Origin: an uncultured Sphingopyxis sp.
Lineage (GTDB): Bacteria > Pseudomonadota > Alphaproteobacteria > Sphingomonadales > Sphingomonadaceae
Reading direction: 5' to 3'
DNA length: 64,000 nt
Assembly (NCBI RefSeq): GCF_900078365.1
Contig: NZ_LT598653.1
Span: 4,075,860-4,139,859 of the forward strand
Position numbers and translations under genes: made by a program. How positions within the stretch are numbered: position 1 is the first letter of the stretch; each line of letters begins with the position of its first letter. The notes below the pieces were generated by a model that saw only the letters and a list, made by a program, of their open reading frames with translations, was not told the origin of the DNA and made no database searches. This document shows positions 8,333 through 17,204 of the stretch, in pieces.

Positions 8333-9946
8333 TCAGCTTTTCGCCGCGCGCGCCTTGGCGACCGCCTGACGCAAGCCGTTATAACCGATCTGGCCCTGGA
8401 ACAGCTGGTCGCCGACGATCCAGGTCGGGGTGGCGTTCAATTGCAGTTGGGTCGCGATTGCGAGGTTGCTGTCGAGCTCGCGCTGGAACAGCGCCTCGTT
8501 CGCGGTCGCATCGGCGCTGCCGTCGGTGACGACGCCCGCCTTTTCGGCGGCCGCGGCGATCGCCGCCTTGTCGAGCGAGCCGCTCGCGAACATCGCATGG
8601 TGGAAGGCGTCATATTTCCCCTGCCGCGCGGCGGCGAGCGCCATGATCGCGGCGTCGCGGCTCTGCGGCGCGATGATCGGCAATTCGCGGAACACGACTT
8701 TCAGGCGCTTGTCCTCACGGATCAGTCGGTCGACGTCGGGCACGCTCGCTCGGCAGAAACCGCAGGCATAGTCGGTAAAGACCACCAAGGTGACGTCGCC
8801 ATCGGCGTTGCCCGCCCAGGCGCCGGCATAGGGTTTTTCGAGCGCCGGGCGGATCGCGTCGATGGCCTTCGCGATTTCGCCCTTGCGCTGCGCTTCGAGC
8901 GCCTCGGGAATGATCTCAGGGTTCGCCTTGATATAGTCGGCCACGATGGTTTCGACCTCGCCCTTGCTCATCCCGCCGCCGAACCGTCCGCCCAGCCAGA
9001 AGGCGAGCGCGAGGAGCAGCAGGCCGCCGAGCGCCAGACCCCATATGCGTGTGGAAACGCCTTCCATCCCGGTTCCCTTGATTTGCGGCGAGCGCTGCGA
9101 CGCCATGGCTTTGGCGTTCGCTGGCTTTTTGGCCGGCTGCGCGATCGGCGAGCGGTCGTCGCCTTCCATCATGCTCGCCGCGCTTTCCGGCGAGGGCTTC
9201 GCCATCGCGGGAATCGCGGCGTCGCCCGCGAACAACGGCAGGTCGGGCGCGGCCGCCGCCGTCGCGGCGGCTTTCGCTTCGGCTTCCTCGCGCGCGAGCA
9301 ATTGTTCGAGGCCCGAAGGCGGCGGCGCCAGTTCCTCGCGCGGTGCGGGGCGCAGCTTGGTCGCGGCGTCGCCCAGCTGCTCGCGCAGGCTCTCGCTGCC
9401 TGCCTTGGCGATATCGACGACCCCCGCCCTGGTCTTGCCCGCCACTTCGCCGAGCCCGCGCCCGGCCTCGCTCGACAGCTTTCGGGCCTTGTCGCCGAGC
9501 GCCATCTTCGTCCACGCCGCACCACCGGCCTTGGCGGCTGCGCGGCCCGCCTGCGCCGATCCACGCCCGACGGCGCGCGCGGCGCGCGCGGTCGCGGCGC
9601 CGGTTTTCGCGGCGAGTTCGCGCGAGCGGCGCGGAATCTCCATCGCCTCGACGCGCGCGGGGACGTCGGCGCGTTCGCCGACGCGGATCGTCCAGTCGGC
9701 AAAGGCTTCGGCGCCGGCGCGGACACGGTCCCACAGATTCGCGGCGCCCGCCGCGATCGCCTCGGGCTTCACCAGCGGCTCGCCGCGCGGCTTTTCGGGC
9801 TTGCTATAGCGCGTCAGGTCGATGCCGACGGGGGGCTCGTCCTTCGGCTTCGCCAGTCCTTCGCCCTGCATCGGCGCGCCCATGCCCGGCGTCGGCGCGG
9901 GGTCGCGCAGCCACGGCTGGTAATAATCGTCTTTTTTATCAGTCAC
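8333..9946 (-). CDS. Membrane-anchored DsbA-family thioredoxin-fold protein with long Ala-rich N-terminus
   Basis: A 537-aa protein. Residues 1-300 are low-complexity, alanine/lysine-rich and helical, with no cysteines and predicted cytoplasmic. One transmembrane helix lies at about 301-319. The C-terminal 210 residues form a periplasmic DsbA-like domain with the active site C395-G-F-C398 and a late cis-proline loop (NATPTWIVG). The domain resembles the DsbA/BdbD-type oxidoreductases of alphaproteobacteria, which are usually about 200-250 aa, so the N-terminal extension is unusual. It lies 56 bp behind the M48 protease gene, consistent with an envelope quality-control operon. Confidence 0.85.
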   Translation of the reverse strand: MTDKKDDYYQPWLRDPAPTPGMGAPMQGEGLAKPKDEPPVGIDLTRYSKPEKPRGEPLVKPEAIAAGAANLWDRVRAGAEAFADWTIRVGERADVPARVEAMEIPRRSRELAAKTGAATARAARAVGRGSAQAGRAAAKAGGAAWTKMALGDKARKLSSEAGRGLGEVAGKTRAGVVDIAKAGSESLREQLGDAATKLRPAPREELAPPPSGLEQLLAREEAEAKAAATAAAAPDLPLFAGDAAIPAMAKPSPESAASMMEGDDRSPIAQPAKKPANAKAMASQRSPQIKGTGMEGVSTRIWGLALGGLLLLALAFWLGGRFGGGMSKGEVETIVADYIKANPEIIPEALEAQRKGEIAKAIDAIRPALEKPYAGAWAGNADGDVTLVVFTDYACGFCRASVPDVDRLIREDKRLKVVFRELPIIAPQSRDAAIMALAAARQGKYDAFHHAMFASGSLDKAAIAAAAEKAGVVTDGSADATANEALFQRELDSNLAIATQLQLNATPTWIVGDQLFQGQIGYNGLRQAVAKARAAKS

Positions 9947-10002
9947 TTGTTGCCCTTGCGCATCGTTGTTGGCGATGCGGTCCCCGCTTGTCCTGCTTGA
10001 AT

Positions 10003-11406
10003 CTAACGCCGTTTGCGCTCGCGTTCCACCTCGGCGCGAGCCACCATCGAAATATCCTGTGCGCGGATCCAGTCGGGGGAGCCCTGGGGCAGTCCCTGCA
10101 TCGCCATTTCGGCATTACGCAGCGCGAGTCCCGCCTGTCCACCCTCAAGACTATAGCGTTCGGCCGAGGCGAGCGCCGCGCGCGCCTGATCACCCTTGTT
10201 CGCATAGACGATGCCGAGCTGATACCAGGCGAAAGGATTTTCGTTGTCGAGCGCGACCGCCGTTTTCAGCACCCGTTCGGCCTCGGGATAGTTGGCGGGA
10301 TCCTCGGTCGCGATCAGCGCATGGCCCAGCGTCGCGGCGATCAGCGGTTGCGAGCGCGACTGCGAAACCGCCTTGCGTAGCGGGGCGATCGCCTGCTCTG
10401 GGTGCCCCGATTCGAGCAGCACCTGGCCTTCGAGCTCGAGGAAATAGGGATCATCCGGGTCCGCCGCGAGCAGGCCTTCGACCTCCGCCAGGGCTTTCTG
10501 CGGATAGGCGCTCTTGTGCCAGGCATAGGCGCGCGCATAGCGCGCCGGGACGGTCTTGTTGCTTTCGGGATATTTGCGCAGCGTCCGCTCGGGCTCGGCG
10601 ATATAGCCCGACAGTTTCGCCTTGATCCGCTGGAAGCGCGCCTCGATCTTCGGGTCGGCCGGCTTGTCCCACGCGGGGTCGATGACATAGACTTCGCGCA
10701 GCGCCTGGATGCGGTCGCCCGACATCGGGTGGGTGCGACCATAGGCCTGATCATCGTCCTGCTTGATCCCGTAGCGGAATTCGAGGTTCTGCAATTTCTT
10801 GAAGAAGGCGAGGCTGCCCCGGCCGCTGATCCCGGCCTTCGACAGATATTGCGCGCCCGCGGCGTCGGCGGTCGATTCCTGCACGCGGCTGAAGGCGAGG
10901 AACTTGCCGAGCGCGGCCTGCTGGCCCGCCATCATGATCCCCATGCCCGCTTCGCCCCCCCCGGCAGCAATCGCCGCGGCGCCGAGCAGCAGGCTGAGCA
11001 GCGAGATGCCGGTCGCGGCCTTGGCGCCTTCGTTGACGCGGATCGCGTGGCCGCCCATCACATGGCCGAGCTCGTGCGCGAGCACGCCCTGCACCTCTTC
11101 GGCGCTGTCGGCGGCCTCGATCAGCCCGCTGAAGACATAGATGTCCTGGCTGCCCGCGACAAAGGCATTGATGCTGCGGTCGCCGAGCAGATGGACGCGC
11201 ACCTGCCCCGGCTGAATCCCCGCCGCGACGAGCAGCGGGTCCATCATGTCCTGGAACAGCGCCTCGGTCTCGGCATCGCGCAGGATCGACTGCGCCATCG
11301 CGGGGCGCATCGCGACCGCGACCATCGCGAGCAAGGTCAGCAGGATACGGAAAAGAGGGCGCAGCCCGTGCGCCCCGGACGCGGGTAGCGGCGGGAAAGC
11401 GGTCAT
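10003..11406 (-). CDS. Periplasmic M48 metalloprotease with TPR repeats, BepA-like
   Basis: A 467-aa secreted zinc protease. A hydrophobic signal segment lies at about residues 17-38. The zinc motif is H111-E112-L-G-H115 in LAHELGHVMGGHA, and the third ligand is probably in the downstream STADAAGAQYL motif. The C-terminal half has TPR-like helices (AYAWHKSAYPQKALAEVEGL; PEQAIAPLRKAV). This two-part layout matches BepA/YfgC, which degrades misassembled outer-membrane proteins. The ATG at 11406 is preferred over 11451 because an AAAGG site precedes it and it leaves a normal signal peptide. Confidence 0.88.
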   Translation of the reverse strand: MTAFPPLPASGAHGLRPLFRILLTLLAMVAVAMRPAMAQSILRDAETEALFQDMMDPLLVAAGIQPGQVRVHLLGDRSINAFVAGSQDIYVFSGLIEAADSAEEVQGVLAHELGHVMGGHAIRVNEGAKAATGISLLSLLLGAAAIAAGGGEAGMGIMMAGQQAALGKFLAFSRVQESTADAAGAQYLSKAGISGRGSLAFFKKLQNLEFRYGIKQDDDQAYGRTHPMSGDRIQALREVYVIDPAWDKPADPKIEARFQRIKAKLSGYIAEPERTLRKYPESNKTVPARYARAYAWHKSAYPQKALAEVEGLLAADPDDPYFLELEGQVLLESGHPEQAIAPLRKAVSQSRSQPLIAATLGHALIATEDPANYPEAERVLKTAVALDNENPFAWYQLGIVYANKGDQARAALASAERYSLEGGQAGLALRNAEMAMQGLPQGSPDWIRAQDISMVARAEVERERKRR

Positions 11407-11576
11407 CCCCGCCTTTCTTGCGCCGTGCGCCTGAACCCCGAGTGAAGCCATAGGGGCTTATTGGGGGCGGGCACGCACGGACGCAAGGTGCGGATGGCGT
11501 TTATGCGGTCGGCTGCCGCCGGTTGGGGCTTGCGAGACTGCGGGGCTGGATGCCGCCCGATCAAAAAAAAAGCCCG

Positions 11577-11664
11577 CGTGCTCCCGCGAAGGCGGGAGTC
11601 CATCTCCGGCCGGTGCGAGATGGAACCGGCCGGAGATGGATCCCCGCCTTCGCGGGGACACACG
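11577..11664. repeat. Palindromic repeat, CCCGCGAAGGCGGG family
   Basis: Arms about 11577-11614 and 11625-11663 are near-perfect complements, and each contains a CCGCGAAGGCGG mini-hairpin. It lies between the 3' end of rne and the 5' side of the M48 gene (both on the minus strand), where it may end rne transcription. Same family as 2178-2283 and 21738-21825. Confidence 0.85.
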
Positions 11665-11701
11665 GCTTCCTATTCGATTGGAGCGTTTTAGGGCTTGGAC
11701 C

Positions 11702-14320
11702 CTAATTGCCGAAGGTGCGCTGCCACCAACCGCGCCGGGGTTCGCCGTCGGGGCCGGTACCGCCCTCGTCGCCATTGGCGGCGACCGGCTCGGCCTCGCT
11801 CGCCGTCACCGGTTCGGCGGCGGCTTCGGCGGCGACGGCCTTTTTGGCCCGGCTCGCGCGCTTCTTCGGTGCGGGTTTGGCGGGCTCGGCTTCGGTTTCC
11901 GCCACGGCTTCGACCGGTGCCGCCACTTCAACGGCCTCGGTTTCAGCCGCGGCCTTGGCGGCTTCGATTTCGGCCTTGGTCCTGCGCGGCGCGCGCTTGC
12001 GCTTCGGCTTTTCCTCGGCGGCGGGCACCTCCTCGGCAACCGGCTCGGGTGCTTCGGCCGCCTCTACCGGCGCAGCCTCTTCGGCCACGGCTGTGTCGGC
12101 GCTTTCCTCGGCATCGGCCTTCTTGCGGCCACGACCCCCGCGGCGGCGGCGCGGCTTGGCTTCCTCGGCCTCCGCGTCAGCAGCCTCGATCGTTTCGGCC
12201 GGCGCGGCTTCCTCTTCGCCGGCCTCGGCGGCATCGCTTTCGCCTTCGTCGCCGCTTTCGCCGGCGTCAGCGGCATCGCCGCCTTCTTCGTCGCGGCGGC
12301 CACGGCGCCCGCGGCGGCGGCGGCGGCGGCGCTTGCGGCCCTCACCGTCACTTTCCCCTTCCTCGCGATCCCGCGAGCGCGCGGGGCGCTCCTCGTCAGC
12401 GTCGTCTTCGGCCTCCTCTTCCTCTTCGAGGAAGTCCTCGTCCTCATCCTCGATCGGTTCGATGGGGGCGAAGCTGCGGCGCTGGGTCGGCGGCGGGCCG
12501 CCCACCTCGACCGCCATGCGCGCGCCCTCGGTCTCGCCGTCGGGCAGGATTTCGACGCTCACGCCGTAGAGTTCCTCGATCTCGCGCAGTTCGCGGCGCT
12601 TTTCGTTGAGGAGATAGAAGGTCGCCTCCTGGCTCGCGCGCAGGGTGATCTTGCTGCCCTTGCCGCGCGCGGCTTCCTCTTCGATCAGGCGCAGCGCGCT
12701 GAGGCCCGCCGAACTCGCGGTGCGGACGAGGCCGGTGCCTTCGCAGTGCGGGCACGGGCGCGTCGAGGCTTCGAGCACGCCGGTGCGCAGGCGCTGGCGG
12801 CTCATCTCCATCAGGCCGAAGCCCGAGATGCGGCCGACCTGGATGCGCGCGCGGTCGTTCTTGAGCGCTTCCTTCATCGCGCGCTCGACCTTGCGGACGT
12901 TCGAACCATGATCCATGTCGATGAAATCGATCACGATCAGCCCCGCCATGTCGCGCAGGCGCAGCTGGCGTGCGATCTCGTGTGCGGCCTCGAGGTTGGT
13001 GTTGAGCGCGGTCTGCTCGATATTATGCTCGCGCGTCGACCGGCCCGAGTTGATGTCGATCGACACCAGGGCCTCGGTCGGGTTGATCACGAGGTAACCG
13101 CCCGATTTGAGCTGAACGACGGGGTTGAGCATCCCGGCGAGCTGATCCTCGACGCCGTATCGCTGATAGAGCGAGACCGGGTCGGCATATTGCTTCACGC
13201 GCCGCGCGTGGCTCGGCATCAGCAGCTTCATGAACTGCTTCGCGGCCTTATAGCCTTCGTCGCCCTCGACGAGCACTTCCTCGATGTCTTTATGATAGAT
13301 GTCGCGGATCGCGCGCTTGACGAGGTCGCTGTCCGAATGGATCAGCGCCGGTGCGCTCGACCCCAGCGTATTCTCGCGAATCTCGTCCCACAGGCGCGCG
13401 AGATAGTCGAAGTCGCGCTTGATCTCGACCTTGGTGCGGCTCATCCCCGCGGTGCGCACGATGCAGCCCATCGTCGGCGGCAGGTTGAGCTCGTCGATCA
13501 TGGCTTTGAGCTTGCGGCGATCGGCGCCGTTCGAAATCTTGCGGCTGATCCCGCCGCCGTGCATCGTGTTCGGCATCAGCACGCAATAGCGGCCGGCGAG
13601 CGACAGATAGGTGGTGAGCGCCGCGCCCTTGTTGCCGCGCTCTTCCTTGACGACCTGCACCAGCATCACCTGCCGGCGGCGGATGACGTCCTGAATCTTG
13701 TAGCGGCGGCGCAGCGACATGCGGCTTTCGCCGTCCTCGTCGTCGCTCCGGCGGCCGCGTCCGCGGCCCCGGCCGCCCCCCTTGCGAGTATCGCGGCCAT
13801 CGCGCCCGCGGCGCTTGCGGTCGCCGCGGCCATCCTTGCCCTCTTCGGCGCCTTCTTCGCCCTCTTCGGTGTCGCCATTTTCGGCACCCTCTTCCTCGTC
13901 GCCCTCGGCGTCTTCGCCGATGGTTTCGGGGGCGGGGGCGTCGCCATTCTCGTCGTCGTGCTCCTCGACATCGGCGACATCGCCTTCGAGTTCGTCGAGA
14001 TCCTCCTCCGCGCGCTGCGCGGCGGCGGCGGCGTGCTCGGCCTCTTCGCGCAGCAGCGCGTCGCGGTCTTCCTTCGGAATCTGGTAATAGTCGGGGTGAA
14101 TTTCGCTGAAGGCGAGGAAGCCGTGGCGATTGCCGCCATATTCGACGAACGCCGCCTGCAGCGACGGTTCGACGCGAGTCACCTTGGCGAGATAGATATT
14201 GCCCTTGAGCTGCTTGTGCTCGGCAGACTCGAAATCAAACTCCTCGATTCGGTTGCCCTTGGTGACGGCGACCCGGGTTTCTTCCCGGTGCCGCGCGTCG
14301 ATCAACATGCGCGTGGTCAT
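11702..14320 (-). CDS. rne: Ribonuclease E
   Basis: Single-strand endoribonuclease that starts mRNA decay and processes rRNA and tRNA. The 872-aa protein has the N-terminal S1 region (residues 1-80, then resuming about 205) split by an acidic, glycine/arginine-rich insert at about 85-205, as in alphaproteobacterial RNase E. The DNase I-like catalytic core has the metal-binding aspartates in SIDINSGRST and VIDFIDMDHG. The zinc-link is PCPHCEGTG. The C-terminal ~320 residues are disordered, alternating acidic, RRRRR-type basic and Ala/Glu-rich stretches that likely scaffold a degradosome. The start at 14320 has a GGAG-type site; an ATG at 14308 is also possible. Confidence 0.96.
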   Translation of the reverse strand: MTTRMLIDARHREETRVAVTKGNRIEEFDFESAEHKQLKGNIYLAKVTRVEPSLQAAFVEYGGNRHGFLAFSEIHPDYYQIPKEDRDALLREEAEHAAAAAQRAEEDLDELEGDVADVEEHDDENGDAPAPETIGEDAEGDEEEGAENGDTEEGEEGAEEGKDGRGDRKRRGRDGRDTRKGGGRGRGRGRRSDDEDGESRMSLRRRYKIQDVIRRRQVMLVQVVKEERGNKGAALTTYLSLAGRYCVLMPNTMHGGGISRKISNGADRRKLKAMIDELNLPPTMGCIVRTAGMSRTKVEIKRDFDYLARLWDEIRENTLGSSAPALIHSDSDLVKRAIRDIYHKDIEEVLVEGDEGYKAAKQFMKLLMPSHARRVKQYADPVSLYQRYGVEDQLAGMLNPVVQLKSGGYLVINPTEALVSIDINSGRSTREHNIEQTALNTNLEAAHEIARQLRLRDMAGLIVIDFIDMDHGSNVRKVERAMKEALKNDRARIQVGRISGFGLMEMSRQRLRTGVLEASTRPCPHCEGTGLVRTASSAGLSALRLIEEEAARGKGSKITLRASQEATFYLLNEKRRELREIEELYGVSVEILPDGETEGARMAVEVGGPPPTQRRSFAPIEPIEDEDEDFLEEEEEAEDDADEERPARSRDREEGESDGEGRKRRRRRRRGRRGRRDEEGGDAADAGESGDEGESDAAEAGEEEAAPAETIEAADAEAEEAKPRRRRGGRGRKKADAEESADTAVAEEAAPVEAAEAPEPVAEEVPAAEEKPKRKRAPRRTKAEIEAAKAAAETEAVEVAAPVEAVAETEAEPAKPAPKKRASRAKKAVAAEAAAEPVTASEAEPVAANGDEGGTGPDGEPRRGWWQRTFGN

Positions 14321-14979
14321 TAGATACACTCCAAGCGCGCCTCGGCGCGCCATCAAAAAATCCCGCTAACCCTCCTTGCGGAAGGCCGCGGCGGATACGG
14401 GTGAAAGGAAAAAAGACGTTATTGCCGAAAGGAGCCTGCGTCCGGTCCTGGACGCGCATGCGGTCTTCAAATCCGGCGACGGCCGGGGCGAAAGCGCCCG
14501 CGTCGGGATTCAAAGAGGGCATGGCAAGCCTCATACGGCATCAACCTGTTACGGGATGAGCGGGCGGGCAGGGCGGGCGCGCAAGCGACGCCCCGACTGT
14601 CCGGTCAACCGGGTGGACTGGCGGCAGGCATGTCCTTCCCCGTTTGTCCGGCGCCAAGGCGGCCATGATCCGCTTGATTGCGGAACAGGCCTTCCCCTCA
14701 AAAGGCCGGACGGCACCGGGAACGACGCCGTCAGTGATGGCGTGCTAGCATCGGCATGGACCGACGGCAACCACAACCACCCCAGAAAGATAGGATGGCG
14801 CGAAGGTGTTGCAAGAAAACCATTCGGCTGCGCGGCGGGGGGCGCCGGCCGGGCTTGCCGCCCGACGCGCCTCTGTCACGCCATGGTCAAGGGCGGATTC
14901 ATCCTGTTGCCGCGCCGCAGGGCTGGTGATTTTCGAATAGGGCTGGACCATCGCGCGCCTTGGACGGCATAGACGCGCC
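14321..14979 (-). other. Long non-coding leader between rne and the amidase gene
   Basis: About 660 bases without a supported gene separate divergent rne and amidase genes. Short open frames here have poor codon patterns. If rne starts from the promoter candidate at 14787-14814, its leader is about 460 nt with several GC-rich inverted repeats. E. coli rne has a 361-nt leader through which RNase E represses its own synthesis. A comparable role here is inference from length only. Confidence 0.4.
14787..14814 (-). promoter_or_regulatory. Candidate rne promoter
   Basis: On the minus strand TTGCAA (14814-14809) and TATCTT (14792-14787) are spaced by 16 bases, resembling a sigma-70 promoter. It faces rne. 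No transcript data are available, so this is a pattern match only. Confidence 0.35.
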
Positions 14980-15930
14980 ATGAGCCCGCTGCTCGTCCTG
15001 ATTGGCCTGATCGGAGCGTCCTCGGCAGCCTTGCCGGCGCGCGCCGGCGCGATCGATGCCGATCCGCGCCCGGCCGCGGGACAATATGACGCGGCATCGC
15101 GGTCTCCGCGCGGCGAATTGCAGCCCTTCGCCGGCTTTCGCGCCCGCCGTCCGGCAAAACGCTACAGCGTGACCGTTCCGATCGGAAAACCCAAGCCCGC
15201 GGTGACGCTGCCGCGCATCGAGGGGCCCGCCGACGATCGTCTGCCGCTCGTGGTGATCGACGCCGGGCACGGCGGACACGACCCCGGCGCGATCTCGCCG
15301 CACGACGGCAGCCGCGAAAAGGACATCACGCTGGCGCTCGCCCGCGCGATCCGCAAGGACCTGCTCGCCTCTGGCCGGGTGCGCGTCGCGCTCACGCGCG
15401 CGGACGACCGCTTCCTCGTGCTCGAGGAGCGTTACGGCATCGCGCGGCGGTTGAAGGCCGACCTGTTCATCTCGGTTCACGCCGACGCCGCCGAGAATCA
15501 GGAGGCCAGCGGCGCGTCGATCTATACGCTGGCCGAGGTCGCCTCCGACCGCGAGGCGGCACGGCTCGCGGCGCGCGAGAACAAGGCGAACATCATCAAC
15601 GGCGTCGACCTCGGCGCGCACAGCGGCGACGTATCGGCGATCCTGCTCGACCTCACCCAGCGCGAGACGATGGGTCTTGCCGCCGATTTCGCGCGGCTGC
15701 TCCAGCGCGAGGCGTCCGACGAAGTGAAATTTCGCACCACCGCGCACCGCTTCGCCTCCTTCATCGTGCTGAAGGCGCCCGACACCCCGTCGGTGCTGTT
15801 CGAAACCGGCTTCATATCGAACAAGGAGGATGTCGCATTCCTCGCCTCGGCCGCCGGGCAGAAGAAAATCGCGCGCGGCGTCCGCGAGGCGGTGCAGGTC
15901 CACTTCGCGCGGCAGGTCGCGGAGCGTTGA
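14980..15930 (+). CDS. N-acetylmuramoyl-L-alanine amidase (AmiC/Amidase_3)
   Basis: Periplasmic zinc amidase that cuts the stem peptide from muramic acid, usually during daughter-cell separation. The 316-aa protein has a signal peptide (about residues 1-23), a linker, and then an Amidase_3 domain from about residue 85. Zinc ligands are visible in VVIDAGHGGHDPGA (His), with a glutamate in SREKDITL and a histidine in FISVHADAA; the catalytic glutamate is in SVLFETGFISN. No AMIN domain is evident. It heads a cell-wall block with PBP1A, with a PLP-enzyme gene in between. Confidence 0.92.
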   Translation: MSPLLVLIGLIGASSAALPARAGAIDADPRPAAGQYDAASRSPRGELQPFAGFRARRPAKRYSVTVPIGKPKPAVTLPRIEGPADDRLPLVVIDAGHGGHDPGAISPHDGSREKDITLALARAIRKDLLASGRVRVALTRADDRFLVLEERYGIARRLKADLFISVHADAAENQEASGASIYTLAEVASDREAARLAARENKANIINGVDLGAHSGDVSAILLDLTQRETMGLAADFARLLQREASDEVKFRTTAHRFASFIVLKAPDTPSVLFETGFISNKEDVAFLASAAGQKKIARGVREAVQVHFARQVAER

Positions 15931-15987
15931 CGGTCGATTCGGCGTGGCGGGGCAAAATCCTCACTCCCATCTGGAGATATTGTTCGC

Positions 15988-17133
15988 ATGACCACCGATC
16001 GCGAATTGCATGATCATCTGATCGGCCGGCAGGGCTCGCGCGCCGATCTGAATACCCCCGCTCTCATCCTCGATGTCGATGCGCTCGACCGTAACATCGG
16101 ACGCATGGCCGCGCTCGTGACCGAGCGCGGCGTCGCGCTTCGCCCGCACGCCAAGACGCACAAGAGCATCGACATCGCCCGGCGCCAGATGGCGGCGGGG
16201 GCGATCGGCGTCTGTTGCGCGAAGGTCGGCGAGGCCGAGGTGCTGGCCGGAGGCGGCGTGACCGGCATCCTCATCACTTCGCCCGTCGCCGCCCCCGCCG
16301 CGATCGAACGCCTCGCGAAGCTTGCGGCGACCGCCGAAGCCTTGATGGCGGTCGTCGATCATCCCGGCGTCGCCGACCGGCTCCAGGCGGCGCTTGCTGC
16401 GGCCGATGCGCGGCTGGGCGTCGTCATCGACATCGACCCCGGTATCGCGCGCACCGGCGTCGCGTCGGCCGAGGCGGCGGTCGCGTTGGCGAAGGCGATT
16501 TCGGCAGCGCCCAACCTCGATTATCGCGGCGTGCAATTCTACTGCGGGTCGCAGCAGCATATCGAAAGCTACGCCGACCGCCGCGCCGCGATCGTCGAGC
16601 GCACCGCCTATCTGCAACAGGTGATCGCCGCGCTGGCCGAAGCGGGCTTCGCGCCCGGCCTCGTCACCGGATCGGGCACCGGCACGCACCGGATCGACCT
16701 CGACCTCGGCGTCTTCACCGAATTGCAGGCGGGCAGCTATGTCTTCATGGACAAGCAATATCTCGATTGCGACATCGCCGATGGTGCCGAGCCGCCGTTC
16801 GAGGTTTCGTTGTCGGTCGACGCGCGCGTCGTCAGCGCGAACCACGGCGGCCTCGTCACCATCGACGCCGGCTACAAGTCGCTCTCGACCGACGGCGGCG
16901 TCGCGGTGGTCCGGCGCGGAGCGCCCGAAACCGCCTTTTTCGCTTTCATGGGCGACGAACATGCCGCGCTGATCGCCCCCGGCATCGGGGCCGAACTCCA
17001 GCCCGGCGACCCGGTCAGCCTGACCGTGCCGCACTGCGACCCGACGGTGAATCTCTATGACAGCTACCATGTCGTTTCGGGCGACACGCTGGTCGGCATC
17101 TGGCCGGTCAGCGCGCGCGGCCGGGCGCGATGA
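15988..17133 (+). CDS. DSD1-family PLP enzyme, D-threonine aldolase/D-serine dehydratase-like
   Basis: A 381-aa fold-type III (alanine-racemase-like) PLP enzyme. The PLP lysine lies in LRPHAKTHKS near residue 55. The C-terminal metal-binding pair is in VPHCDPTVNLYD, as in zinc-dependent D-serine dehydratases and metal-dependent D-threonine aldolases. These enzymes cleave or dehydrate D-hydroxy amino acids. The substrate (D-threonine, D-serine or a hydroxyaspartate) cannot be chosen from motifs. It sits between amidase and PBP1A genes; a role in D-amino acid turnover of the wall is an inference. Confidence 0.85.
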   Translation: MTTDRELHDHLIGRQGSRADLNTPALILDVDALDRNIGRMAALVTERGVALRPHAKTHKSIDIARRQMAAGAIGVCCAKVGEAEVLAGGGVTGILITSPVAAPAAIERLAKLAATAEALMAVVDHPGVADRLQAALAAADARLGVVIDIDPGIARTGVASAEAAVALAKAISAAPNLDYRGVQFYCGSQQHIESYADRRAAIVERTAYLQQVIAALAEAGFAPGLVTGSGTGTHRIDLDLGVFTELQAGSYVFMDKQYLDCDIADGAEPPFEVSLSVDARVVSANHGGLVTIDAGYKSLSTDGGVAVVRRGAPETAFFAFMGDEHAALIAPGIGAELQPGDPVSLTVPHCDPTVNLYDSYHVVSGDTLVGIWPVSARGRAR

Positions 17134-17204
17134 GCGTTACGGTCCGCCGCCTCGCCGCAACCATGCTTCCCTTTCGGCGACGCAGGCTTTAGAGGCGGGG
17201 GCAT

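Noticed and set aside
11636..14323. 895-codon open frame on the plus strand
   Set aside because: Antisense to RNase E with low-complexity composition; the minus-strand gene has all catalytic motifs.
14376..14972. 198-codon frame in the rne-amidase gap
   Set aside because: Mixed composition, poor codon use, no motif and no ribosome site.
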